Source: Micrococcales bacterium UBA7469 (GTDB taxonomy: Bacteria; Actinomycetota; Actinomycetes; Actinomycetales; Microbacteriaceae). From it: DNA of 18,264 nucleotides. Within the stretch, counting starts at the first letter, position 1. Every line of letters begins with the position of its first letter. A program made the translations under genes and the position numbers. Shown here in pieces: positions 8,401 to 15,136 of this stretch. The notes beneath the pieces are model-generated. The model saw only the letters and a list, made by a program, of their open reading frames with translations, was not told the DNA's origin and made no database searches. The DNA is taken from positions 1-18,264 of the forward strand of contig DLPB01000017.1 of NCBI GenBank assembly GCA_002479805.1, in the 5' to 3' direction.

Positions 8401-9087
8401 AGGCTGCGCTACTGGCTGGATCGAATCTTGGCTGAAGGGGTATTTGATGCCTCGGTTGCCTACGGTTACTTCCCGGTTTACTCCGAGGGTAATGATGTCG
8501 TGGTGTTGCACCACGGTGATGACCCAACCGGTGTGCTTGGCAAGCCAGGACTTTTGGCACCGGATGGCGCATCGGGCGAGATTGGCACCGAGCGTTTGCG
8601 CTTTAGCTTCCCGCGTCAGCGACGCGATCGCCACCTCTGCCTGGCAGATTTTGTCAAGAGCAGAGAGTCTGGCCAGATCGACGTGATGCCGTTGCAATTG
8701 GTGACGGTTGGCAGCAACGTGGACAACTTCACCGCAAAGCTATTCAAGGCGAACGCCTACCGCGATTACATGGAGCTGCACGGTCTTGCCATGCAGCTAA
8801 CCGAGGCACTAGCCGAGTTTTGGCACAGCAGAATTCGCGCCGAGTTAGGTTTTGCAAATGAGGACCCGAGTGACATTTCAGGCTACTTCGATCTGAAATA
8901 CCGGGGAGCTCGGTTCTCGCTTGGCTACCCAGCCTGCCCGGACATGGAAGATCGCCGCAAGGTGGTTGAGCTATTGAGGCCAGAGCGGTTAGGTATCGAA
9001 TTGAGCGAAGAGCTCCAGTTGCACCCTGAGCAATCTACCGATGCCTTTGTTTTCCACCACCCAGAGGCGAAGTACTTTTCGGTCTAA
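5491..9087 (+). CDS. metH: Cobalamin-dependent methionine synthase (5-methyltetrahydrofolate-homocysteine methyltransferase)
   Basis: 1198 residues, full length, with all four modules. (1) Homocysteine domain, residues ~25-325: DGAMGTML at 30-37 and the zinc ligands Cys237 (GLNC), Cys303 and Cys304 (GGCCGT). (2) Pterin-binding domain, ~345-610: IGERTN at 352-357. (3) B12 cap and binding domain, ~640-860: GDVHDIGKN from 751, with His754 as the axial cobalt ligand. (4) AdoMet reactivation domain, ~890-1198: LRFSFPRQRRDRHLCLADFV with MELHGLAMQLTEA and GYPACPDM. It transfers a methyl group from methyltetrahydrofolate to homocysteine through methylcobalamin, and the reactivation domain repairs oxidised cobalamin with AdoMet. 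Start TTG 5491 has GGAG at 5482-5485; ATG 5545 is the next in-frame alternative. The gene converges with a transporter operon, sharing four bases (9084-9087). The upstream gap is too short for a B12 riboswitch. Confidence 0.98.
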   Translation: MYLHEFKKVALSARAQELMDALSERVVIADGAMGTMLQDQKPTLADFEGHEGCNEVLNATRPDIVSAVHDAYFEAGVDCVETNTFGANWSNLSDYGIEDRIVELARAGAEIARASADRFTAKDGKTRWVLGSMGPGTKLPTLGHTTYDNLKQTFALQAKGLIAGGADAFMVETSQDLLQTKAAINACRLAIVESGVRLPIFVEVTVETTGTMLLGSEIGAALTALEPLGIDMIGLNCATGPAEMSEHLRQLSKHSQVPVMVMPNAGLPILSGDGALYPLTPSELATAHEQFVKEFGLAMVGGCCGTTPAHLKAVVDRLSGVAVPNRKLEIEPGVSSLYQHVPLRQDNSYLAIGERTNANGSKAFREAMLEERWDDCVEIAKKQVRDGAHLLDVCVDYVGRDGVRDITEIVSRFTTSSTLPLVIDSTETEVMKAGLELIGGRPVINSVNFEDGYQPGSRFQRTMPLVKEHGAAVVALTIDEQGQARTREDKVRIASRLIDTLISDWDMRVEDIIVDCLTFPIATGQEETRRDAIETIEAIREVNRLYPGVHTTLGVSNVSFGLNPVSRAVLNSVFLHEATEAGLDTGIIDAAKIMPLANIPDEQRKVALDLIYDRREYDVDGNLSYDPLEAILQLFDGASSAALKDARAAELAALPVTERLQRRIIDGESKGLEQDLDLARGDGIAPLAIINDYLLEGMKVVGERFGKGEMQLPFVLQSAEVMKAAVALLEPHMEKTDEAGKGTIVLATVRGDVHDIGKNLVDIILTNNGYQVINIGIKQPISEIIAAAEEHNADVIGMSGLLVKSTLVMKENLQELESRGLAKRWPVILGGAALTRAFVEDDLAGLFPGVVRYAKDAFEGLALMEPLVQIARGADPETVGLPALKKRIHAKTTVTLTEPEDMPTRSDVATNNPVPTAPFWGTRLVRGLKLADYASFLDERATFMGQWGLKPSRGDDQTSYEQLVEAEGRPRLRYWLDRILAEGVFDASVAYGYFPVYSEGNDVVVLHHGDDPTGVLGKPGLLAPDGASGEIGTERLRFSFPRQRRDRHLCLADFVKSRESGQIDVMPLQLVTVGSNVDNFTAKLFKANAYRDYMELHGLAMQLTEALAEFWHSRIRAELGFANEDPSDISGYFDLKYRGARFSLGYPACPDMEDRRKVVELLRPERLGIELSEELQLHPEQSTDAFVFHHPEAKYFSV

Positions 9088-9821
9088 AACTTGTAGCGCC
9101 TGAGTGTCTGCATGAAGGGCTTGCCGATCAGCAGGATCAATACAGCAGAACTTACCGCTCTCGCGGTGTCCCAGGTGAGTGTGGAACTGACCAAACTGTA
9201 GGCGAGGAAGCTAGCTAGGTTCTGCCCCAGCGATGCATCGCCATCGAACGATATTGAAGTTTGTGGGCCAACCGCGAACGGCCAAAACCAAAGATTCATT
9301 ATTAGGCCAAAGAGGTAAGCGGCAACCACCGCGTAAATCGCAAGTTGCCAACTCTTGAGTCTCTTGTCGAGGTAACTGCCCAAAAGACCAGCACCAGCGC
9401 CAACCCAGCCAACGGCAAACACTTGAAATGCCGTCCAAGGGCCCACCCCGCCAAAGAACAGCGACGACAGCAGGATTGCGCTGGCACCAAGCAAAAAGCC
9501 GAATCTGGCGCCCAGTGCCGCAGCGCCAAGAATCACCACTACAAAGATCAACTCGAAGCCGCCCACCCCGCTGGTGGCAATTCGAGTTGCCGCGGCAACT
9601 GCCGCGAGTAAACCAAGCAGGGCAATTTGCCTAGGTCCGGCCAACTTCCCCTGGGCAAACCAAAGTGCTGCTATCGCCAAAAGCGGCAAAAGCGTCAATG
9701 CTAGCCAGCCTGAGCTTGAGTCCGAACTGATCCCCTGCGGCAACCACAGTGGCCAAACGAACCCCAATAGCCCAATAACAGAAATGATCACCAAGCCAAT
9801 TCGCTGCAGATTCAGACTCAT
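9084..9821 (-). CDS. ECF transporter S component, likely cobalamin-specific
   Basis: 245 residues from ATG 9819-9821, whose ATGA overlaps the stop of the upstream T-A-A gene, so translation is coupled. The longer open frame back to 9947 lies inside the ATPase gene and is not used. About six hydrophobic helices are visible. A segment ATRIATSGVGGFELIFVVVI is followed by LGARFGFLLGASAILLSSLF and GVGPWTAFQVFAVGWVGAGA, the layout of actinobacterial ECF substrate-binding membrane subunits of the CbrT/CblT kind. In family terms it binds the vitamin in the membrane and topples to release it inside. Substrate is inferred as cobalamin from the context: a transcobalamin-like lipoprotein in the same operon and metH beside it. 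Another vitamin or thiamine precursor remains possible. Confidence 0.8.
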   Translation of the reverse strand: MSLNLQRIGLVIISVIGLLGFVWPLWLPQGISSDSSSGWLALTLLPLLAIAALWFAQGKLAGPRQIALLGLLAAVAAATRIATSGVGGFELIFVVVILGAAALGARFGFLLGASAILLSSLFFGGVGPWTAFQVFAVGWVGAGAGLLGSYLDKRLKSWQLAIYAVVAAYLFGLIMNLWFWPFAVGPQTSISFDGDASLGQNLASFLAYSLVSSTLTWDTARAVSSAVLILLIGKPFMQTLRRYKF

Positions 9822-11530
9822 GCCAGCACCCGGCCAATCTCTCGCAGCTCGAGGTTGGCAATCGAGTAAACCGAAGTCGCAAGCGCTTCGATCAGCTGGG
9901 AATCGTGGGATGCAAAAACCACTGCGCAACCGGTCTCTCGAACGCACTCTAGGGTTGCCACCACCTGAGCCTTTGTCTGAACATCAAAACCTCTTGCTGG
10001 TTCATCTATCAACAGAATTTTTGGCTTGTGGCTCAGCTGCATCGAAATTGCCAAAGCGAGTTGGGTGCCAGCCGAGAGATCTCGGGGGTGAGTGTCAAGG
10101 TTTGGCAGCTCCCCCAAAATAGAAATTAGGTTGTTAGCCGTAAAGCCGGCTTCAACTTTCGCAATTCGATCCGCGCGCTCGAGTTCGTCTTTTACGCTCG
10201 TGGTAACAAAGAAATCAGCTGCCAGCTCTGGAACAAGCACCGCGAAGTCACAGGACGATTCAATCGCATTCAAGAGCGAGGTTTTGCCTGCGCCATTGAG
10301 GCCAGTAATTGCGATGATCTCCGATTGATGCACCAAAAGCCTTGGCGAAGAAATCAGCAATTTGCCAGGATGCCCGATCGACTCCGCTGCGAAGTTCAGA
10401 ACCTTGTCGGATGTGAGCAGTGTTGGTCGTCTCACCCCCAAAGCGAATTCGCAAGGTTGGTTCCCAGAATGCAGCTCCCCGAATCGAATGTGAGCATTCG
10501 ACGTTGCTATCTCAGCGAGCAACTCAGGTCGATGCTCTGCAATTAGCAATGCACCGCCTGAGCTCTGATAGTCCCTTAGAAGTCCCGTGAGCATTTGACA
10601 GGCAAGATCATCCAGCCCGGAATAAGGCTCATCCAAAATCAAAAGCTGGGGTTGTTTTTGCAGCTCTCGGACCAAGCTGACCTGGAGAGCTTCACCCTCG
10701 CTCAATAGGTGAACCGGTCGGTTGATTTTCTCTCCCAAATCAAAGAGCGTGGTGGGCTGAATCTCATCGCTAACCAGCGGACCAAAAAGCTGCGCCCTGG
10801 GCCGTTGCGCGACATAGCCAATTTGGTTGGGCGCGATTAAGGTGCCTGAGAGCGTGAGTCCGAGTTCGGAGGCAAGACCGGTTGCCGCAAGCAGCAAACT
10901 GGATTTACCGCTTCCGGTCGGCCCCGAAATCACTAGGCACTCCCCTTTTTCAAGGGTGATATTGATCGACCTCAATCCCGCTTCCGCAACGCTGAGATCG
11001 ACCATGCGCAACTGATCACTTTGAGATCGGCTGGCACCGCTGAGTGCAATTCGTTGGGCCATGGCCAGAGCCGTTGAAATTGCCGTTTCCAGGACAGGCA
11101 TTATTGCCCTGAATCTGCGTTCTCTGCGCAGTTTGAGGGCTCGAGATATGCGAACAGTGGCCTGCGCCAGCGCCGGAATTTGCACCCAGCCAATCGCCAG
11201 AGCAGAGAGTATTGGCCTAAAGGCTGGCACTTGCTGCGCCATTGCGAACAGCTGTGCTGGTCTTATGAAAATTACCGCGATGCCGGTTGCGAGCATAAAC
11301 AGAGCAAACGGCAAGGCAGTCGCAAGGTTAGCCAACAGGGCATCTAGGTAAATGGGCCCAAGCAGCGAAATGTGGGCAAAGGGTCCAGTTAGCGATACCG
11401 CAGCGAAGTCAATGAGCAGAACATCCCCGTTGCGTGCGCCGCCAAAAAGCACAGCGTAGATCGCTCGAGCCGCCAAGAATCCAACTGGCAATAACAATGC
11501 CAATTGAAGCTGTCGGGCTCGATTCATCAT
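9818..11530 (-). CDS. Fused ECF transporter energizing module: EcfT domain plus two ATPase domains
   Basis: 570 residues. Residues 1-~175 are hydrophobic and end in the amphipathic RALKLRRERRF and AMAQRIALSGASR helices, which correspond to the coupling helices of EcfT. ATPase 1: Walker A GPTGSGKSS 203-211, Q-loop Gln242, signature LSEGE 276-280, Walker B LLILDEP 296-302, switch His333. ATPase 2: Walker A GLNGAGKTS 410-418, signature LSAGT 485-489, Walker B ILLIDEP 505-511, His542. Separate EcfT, EcfA and EcfA' subunits are thus one chain. The T part is shorter than usual for EcfT (~250). Both ABC signatures depart from LSGGQ. The start overlaps the lipoprotein stop (TAATG, 11528-11532). The module powers vitamin uptake with the S component encoded next. 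The T-domain call is less sure than the ATPases. Confidence 0.85.
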   Translation of the reverse strand: MMNRARQLQLALLLPVGFLAARAIYAVLFGGARNGDVLLIDFAAVSLTGPFAHISLLGPIYLDALLANLATALPFALFMLATGIAVIFIRPAQLFAMAQQVPAFRPILSALAIGWVQIPALAQATVRISRALKLRRERRFRAIMPVLETAISTALAMAQRIALSGASRSQSDQLRMVDLSVAEAGLRSINITLEKGECLVISGPTGSGKSSLLLAATGLASELGLTLSGTLIAPNQIGYVAQRPRAQLFGPLVSDEIQPTTLFDLGEKINRPVHLLSEGEALQVSLVRELQKQPQLLILDEPYSGLDDLACQMLTGLLRDYQSSGGALLIAEHRPELLAEIATSNAHIRFGELHSGNQPCEFALGVRRPTLLTSDKVLNFAAESIGHPGKLLISSPRLLVHQSEIIAITGLNGAGKTSLLNAIESSCDFAVLVPELAADFFVTTSVKDELERADRIAKVEAGFTANNLISILGELPNLDTHPRDLSAGTQLALAISMQLSHKPKILLIDEPARGFDVQTKAQVVATLECVRETGCAVVFASHDSQLIEALATSVYSIANLELREIGRVLA

Positions 11531-12012
11531 TACTCTGAAGGGGTCGGAGTTTTATCTCCCGACGCAAAAGCAAGACCAACCGATTGGCCTCTGGTGAGTT
11601 TGAGGGTAGCCGCTCCCTCGGTGGCGTACTCCCACTGCGAGCCTGAATCGTTTTTCACCCAAAGTGCCCAGTAGGCAAACTCCGGTGGCATATCGGCACA
11701 GCTCTCAAGGTGAGGCTCTTGGCCTTCGATTTCCAGCGGCTCAGTGGCGCTTGGAAGGCCGTTGACGCGGCAGACTATTTGATCTGGATAGGTGACCGTG
11801 CCGGTCAACTCGACGCCAGCCTGAGACAGAACCTCTTTTGCCAGTATCTCTTCGCCTTCAAATTCGATGCAACTAGAAATTTGCTCGGCTCCTAAAGTGC
11901 CGAAGTTCACCTCAACCGTTACGCCATCGCACTCGCCCACAGCCACTTTTTCGGTCGCTGTGCAACCAGAAAGTGCAAGTAGTAGGGCTAGACCGAATGC
12001 GGCAAATTTCAA
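11530..12012 (-). CDS. Lipoprotein with DUF4430 / transcobalamin-like domain
   Basis: I place the start at TTG 12010-12012 rather than TTG 12037-12039, because AAAAGGA lies at proper distance before it and the protein then begins with a clean lipoprotein signal, MKFAAFGLALLLALSGC; Cys17 is the lipidated residue. About 160 residues. The exported domain has IVCRVNGLP, ESCADMPPEFAYWALWVKN and WEYATEGAATLKLTRGQ, the pattern of DUF4430 and the transcobalamin C-terminal domain, with several paired cysteines. It is anchored outside the cell next to the ECF transporter; I infer that it captures cobalamin or a corrinoid and hands it to the S component. It leads the operon, and its stop shares one base with the next start. 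Alternative: a lipoprotein binding another vitamin. Confidence 0.8.
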   Translation of the reverse strand: MKFAAFGLALLLALSGCTATEKVAVGECDGVTVEVNFGTLGAEQISSCIEFEGEEILAKEVLSQAGVELTGTVTYPDQIVCRVNGLPSATEPLEIEGQEPHLESCADMPPEFAYWALWVKNDSGSQWEYATEGAATLKLTRGQSVGLAFASGDKTPTPSE

Positions 12013-12115
12013 AGCTTTTCCTTTTGTATGGGTGGTCAAAGTCTACTTTTGAGGAAGACTCAAGGATTCTTTGTTTCCTAGAAATAAGCAGCCCGATGCC
12101 TGGGTTGGGATGATT

Positions 12116-12763
12116 ATGAACTTTTCGGGCAAAAACGTATTGGTTGTCGGAGCATCGGGTGGATTGGGTCGCGAGTTCGTCGCGCAACTTATGTCAGCCG
12201 GCGCAAACGTTTACGGCACAGCCCGCTCCAACGAATCCGCTGGAAACATCCCTGACCAAGTGGTGCAGAAACTACTGCTGGATCTAGAGAGTTCAGAATC
12301 CATTTCGACCTTGGCGAATTGCCTAAATTCAGCGGTCAAGCTCGATGGGGTGATTATCAGCGCAGGGCTAGTTGCCTTTGGATTGGCAACCGAGACCCCG
12401 TCCGAAATCGATGCCAAATTATTGCAGGTGAACTACCGCGGTCCGCGAGACTTGCTTGTTGCTCTGCAACCCAATCTTGCCGGCACCGAGGGTGCCTTCG
12501 TATTGAATGTGACCGGTGTGGTCGCTCAAACTCCACTACCCAACCTATCCAGCTATTCGGCATCCAAGATGGCAATGCAGGGTTTCCTTGTCGCTGCCGC
12601 GCGCGAGTGGAGACGGAGCGGCATCAAAGTCGTGAGCGAGTTGCTCGGTCACACCGAAACTGGGCTGTCGACTAGAGCTATCGCTGGTCAAGCGCCGCAG
12701 TTCCCGCAGGGTCTGACTCCAGCACAGGCAGTAACTCAGATGCTCGAAAACTTAGCTGCCTAA
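12116..12763 (+). CDS. Short-chain dehydrogenase/reductase (SDR) family protein
   Basis: About 215 residues from ATG 12116 (ATG 12110 is nearly as good; the open frame to 12071 is longer than needed). Rossmann signature GASGGLG for NAD(P) near residue 12, typical VNYRGP strand, and YSASK with the catalytic Tyr and Lys. The preceding catalytic serine position is unusual: the segment is NVTGVVAQ where classical SDRs have N-x-x-S-V, so a Gly stands in the Ser place with Thr beside it. Start context TGGGA lies just upstream. The gene converges with pdtaS, sharing CTAA at 12760-12763. Substrate unknown; oxidoreductase activity is likely but could be weakened or lost. Confidence 0.85.
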   Translation: MNFSGKNVLVVGASGGLGREFVAQLMSAGANVYGTARSNESAGNIPDQVVQKLLLDLESSESISTLANCLNSAVKLDGVIISAGLVAFGLATETPSEIDAKLLQVNYRGPRDLLVALQPNLAGTEGAFVLNVTGVVAQTPLPNLSSYSASKMAMQGFLVAAAREWRRSGIKVVSELLGHTETGLSTRAIAGQAPQFPQGLTPAQAVTQMLENLAA

Positions 12764-14193
12764 ACCGGTATTTCTATCGTTACTTTGGTTCCGCCTCGAA
12801 TTGGCGAGGTCCACAAAATCTTGCCTCTAAGTTCGGACTCAACCAGGGTCTTGATAATTTGAGTTCCAAGCCCGGTGCCAACCTTGCCCTCAATCAAACC
12901 GGAGCCGTCATCGGTCACGGTAATTGTCAAAGTTTTCTTTTCACGCGCAGCTTCGACCTGAATGGTTCCACTGCGATCAGATAGGCCGTGCTCCACGGCA
13001 TTTGCTACCACTTCGGTTAGCACCAGGGCCAAAGGAGTTGAACGCTCGGCGGCCAATTCGCCAAAGCTTCCAAAGAACTCTGTCTTCACAGTGGTGTGAT
13101 ATCCGGCAATTTCTGGCACCAGCAACAGAATGCGCTTAAAGATCTGATCGAAGGAAATTTCCTGATCGATACCCTCAGAGAGCACATCGTGAACGACCGC
13201 GATAGCGCTAACGCGCCGCATCGCCTGAGCCAGTGACTCTTTGACTTCATCAGAATCACTTTGCCTTGATTGCAGTCGCAATAACGACGCCACCGTTTGC
13301 AGGTTGTTCTTGACTCGATGATGAATCTCTCGAATCGTCATGTCTTTGGTAATCAGGGCACGTTCGCGGACTCGAAGTTCAGTTACGTCTCGACATAAAA
13401 CCACGCCGCCTACGCGCTCCTCCCCCTCATAAAGTGGGATTGAGCGAACTGCGATTGTCACCTTTTCAAATTCCAGGTCAGTACGCCAAGCTCCCTTGGC
13501 AGTCAGAACCAGTGGCAGCCCCTCATCTAGCTGATCCTGACGAAGATCTAGACCGGTGATGCTTTCTGCAAACAGTCGGCCCTCCAGATCGCCATCCACG
13601 CCAGCACGATTAAACATCGAAAGCGCGTTAGGGCTCGCGAATAGCACTCGGCCACTCTGGTCCAGACGCACCAGTCCGTCATTGGCACGTGGCGCTCCGC
13701 GCTTAGAATCACTGCCCGCCTCGGCAATCGGGAAAGCGCCGCGGCTGACCATTTGTAGCAAGCTGTTTCCAATTGCAACGAAGTTCAGCTGCAGCTTGTT
13801 GGGGACTCGAGATTCACCGAGGTTGGTGTGGCGAGTTATGACCGCAATTGGAGCAGAATCGGCCTGTTTTCCCGGTGCGAAAACCGGATAAGCGTCGATT
13901 TTTGTTCTTACGCCCTCGTAATTGGTGGGTTCATCGGATAGCACCGGAAGCCCGGAATTCCAAGCTGTCTGAATGGTTTGATCCCAGTCATATCGGGAGG
14001 GAGTGCCCGTAATGTCTCGGTAAAACAATGTTGCCGCAGCCGCAGGACGAGCGTGTGCAGCCGCTTGCAACTTTCCCGCCTTTGGGGTCCATAGAACTAG
14101 ATCGCCAAAGGCTAAATCGGCGATGAGTTGCCAATCGGCCAGCAGTGTCCTAAGCCACTGCTGAGAGTTAGAGTCCTGTTTGACCACTCGCAA
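12760..14193 (-). CDS. pdtaS: PdtaS-type sensor histidine kinase (GAF-like N-terminus, PAS, HisKA_2, HATPase)
   Basis: 477 residues, no membrane segment, so cytosolic. N-terminal H_kinase_N/GAF-like domain begins with LLADWQLIADLAFGDLVLW as in actinobacterial PdtaS. A PAS domain follows (LVRLDQSGRVLFASPNALSM, near residues 175-290). The phosphoacceptor box is REIHHRVKNNLQTVASLLR with His291/292, of the HisKA_2 type. The HATPase end has EVVANAVEHG (N box), DDGSGL and GTGLGTQII (G boxes). In Mycobacterium the partner is the ANTAR RNA-binding regulator PdtaR; no such gene is in the window. Start: a TATAAA on the coding strand (14196-14201) lies 8 bases before GTG 14185-14187, so a leaderless start there (475 residues) is more likely than TTG 14191-14193. 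Confidence 0.92.
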   Translation of the reverse strand: MRVVKQDSNSQQWLRTLLADWQLIADLAFGDLVLWTPKAGKLQAAAHARPAAAATLFYRDITGTPSRYDWDQTIQTAWNSGLPVLSDEPTNYEGVRTKIDAYPVFAPGKQADSAPIAVITRHTNLGESRVPNKLQLNFVAIGNSLLQMVSRGAFPIAEAGSDSKRGAPRANDGLVRLDQSGRVLFASPNALSMFNRAGVDGDLEGRLFAESITGLDLRQDQLDEGLPLVLTAKGAWRTDLEFEKVTIAVRSIPLYEGEERVGGVVLCRDVTELRVRERALITKDMTIREIHHRVKNNLQTVASLLRLQSRQSDSDEVKESLAQAMRRVSAIAVVHDVLSEGIDQEISFDQIFKRILLLVPEIAGYHTTVKTEFFGSFGELAAERSTPLALVLTEVVANAVEHGLSDRSGTIQVEAAREKKTLTITVTDDGSGLIEGKVGTGLGTQIIKTLVESELRGKILWTSPIRGGTKVTIEIPV

Positions 14194-14195
14194 AG

Positions 14196-14201
14196 TTTAT
14201 A
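14196..14201 (-). promoter_or_regulatory. -10-like TATAAA of pdtaS
   Basis: TATAAA on the minus strand followed by 8 bases and GTG, with no Shine-Dalgarno between. This spacing puts the transcript start at or next to the codon, as in leaderless actinobacterial mRNAs. The -35 is not clear. Confidence 0.4.
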
Positions 14202-14404
14202 TCTTGCTCGGTTTGCATAGAGATCGACGTCAGAGGTCTTAGAAGTTTCTTTTCAGACTGCCTAATCGCCTTACAGTGTCAACCACATCAAGCACCGGCT
14301 ACCAAGTCGTGCAACATACATGCAACTTCAGCTGGATTTGGCCACTGTTGGCCGTAATTTATGTCCAAAGGTACCCATAGTCTTTAGGAATTTGGAGGAA
14401 AAAC

Positions 14405-15118
14405 TTGAATACCGAGTGGGCAGTCGCAGAACTAGATAAATTCATCCGACTTACTGAATCAATAAATGGAAGTTCCGGAGGATTCGTTACCTCTACTAGC
14501 AGATCAGTCCATCCAAGGCACGAGGTGCTAGAGCAGTGGGCTGTTGTATTCAAGATTCTTGAACAGACTTTCCCAGACTGGGAGTCCGAATGTGAGAGGC
14601 ACGCTCATTATAAATTCGGGCAACGGCGAGATGCGGCCATTCATGCCAAGCAACTGATCATCAGAGCCCTAGAAATACAGGCAAACCTCGACCCGGCAGC
14701 GCCGGTTCTTTCAACCAAGGAGCTCCATGAATAGATCTGGCAACCCGCTCAAGTGTTGTGGACGGGAGGCCAGTACCGGGAGGCGGTGCAAGCAGCGGCC
14801 ACGATGTTAGACCTAGAAGTTCAAGTAATCCTCGATCGCCGAGACATCACCGGACGAGACCTTATCAATCAAGCATTTTCCGCAAACCCAGCCAAACCTG
14901 ACAGACCTAGGTTTGTCCTCGAGGATCAAGGAAACGACCAATCCAACAGGAGTTATGCCGAGGGGCTCAAGTCTTTGGGTGAGGCTTGCTTCGCTCTTGG
15001 CCGGAACCTCACGTCACATATGCTAAGACCACTGGGCGAACATGAAGCCCTAGAGTTGTTAGCAATGATGAGCTATTTTGCTCGCGAAGTGCAAAAGGCG
15101 GGAATCGCAAAAAACTAA
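14405..15118 (+). pseudogene. TIGR02391/Ymh-like gene interrupted by an in-frame TAG
   Basis: A TTG start at 14405 with a strong GGAGG Shine-Dalgarno opens a frame of 109 codons that ends in TAG (14732-14734). The same frame then runs 127 more codons to 15118. Both halves read as one protein: the first contains FPDWESECERHAHYKFG and a helix to LSTKELHE; the second continues IWQPAQVLWTGGQYREAVQA, then DLINQAFSA and the C-terminal EALELLAMMSYFAREV. This matches the TIGR02391 family, in which I recall LHPWVW at the join, so the stop stands where Trp (TGG) is expected; one G-to-A change explains it. TAG ends several other genes here, so it is not a sense codon in general. The family is common near defence and mobile genes; function unknown. 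Dead gene, readthrough or a sequencing error are all possible. Confidence 0.75.
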
Positions 15119-15136
15119 CCCTGGCGCAACAACGCA

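Noticed and set aside
7362..8697. Several antisense frames inside metH
   Set aside because: Low-complexity shadow translations opposite a fully conserved enzyme.
9822..9947. Longer N-terminus for the ECF S component
   Set aside because: The extra 42 residues lie inside the ATPase gene, look like out-of-frame sequence, and the ATGA overlap at 9818-9821 gives a better coupled start.
12013..12039. Upstream TTG start for the lipoprotein
   Set aside because: It lacks a ribosome-binding site and spoils the signal peptide; TTG 12012 has AAAAGGA at good spacing.
14732..14734. TAG reassigned to an amino acid in this genome
   Set aside because: TAG is the natural stop of the S component, pdtaS, the endonuclease and secA in this window.
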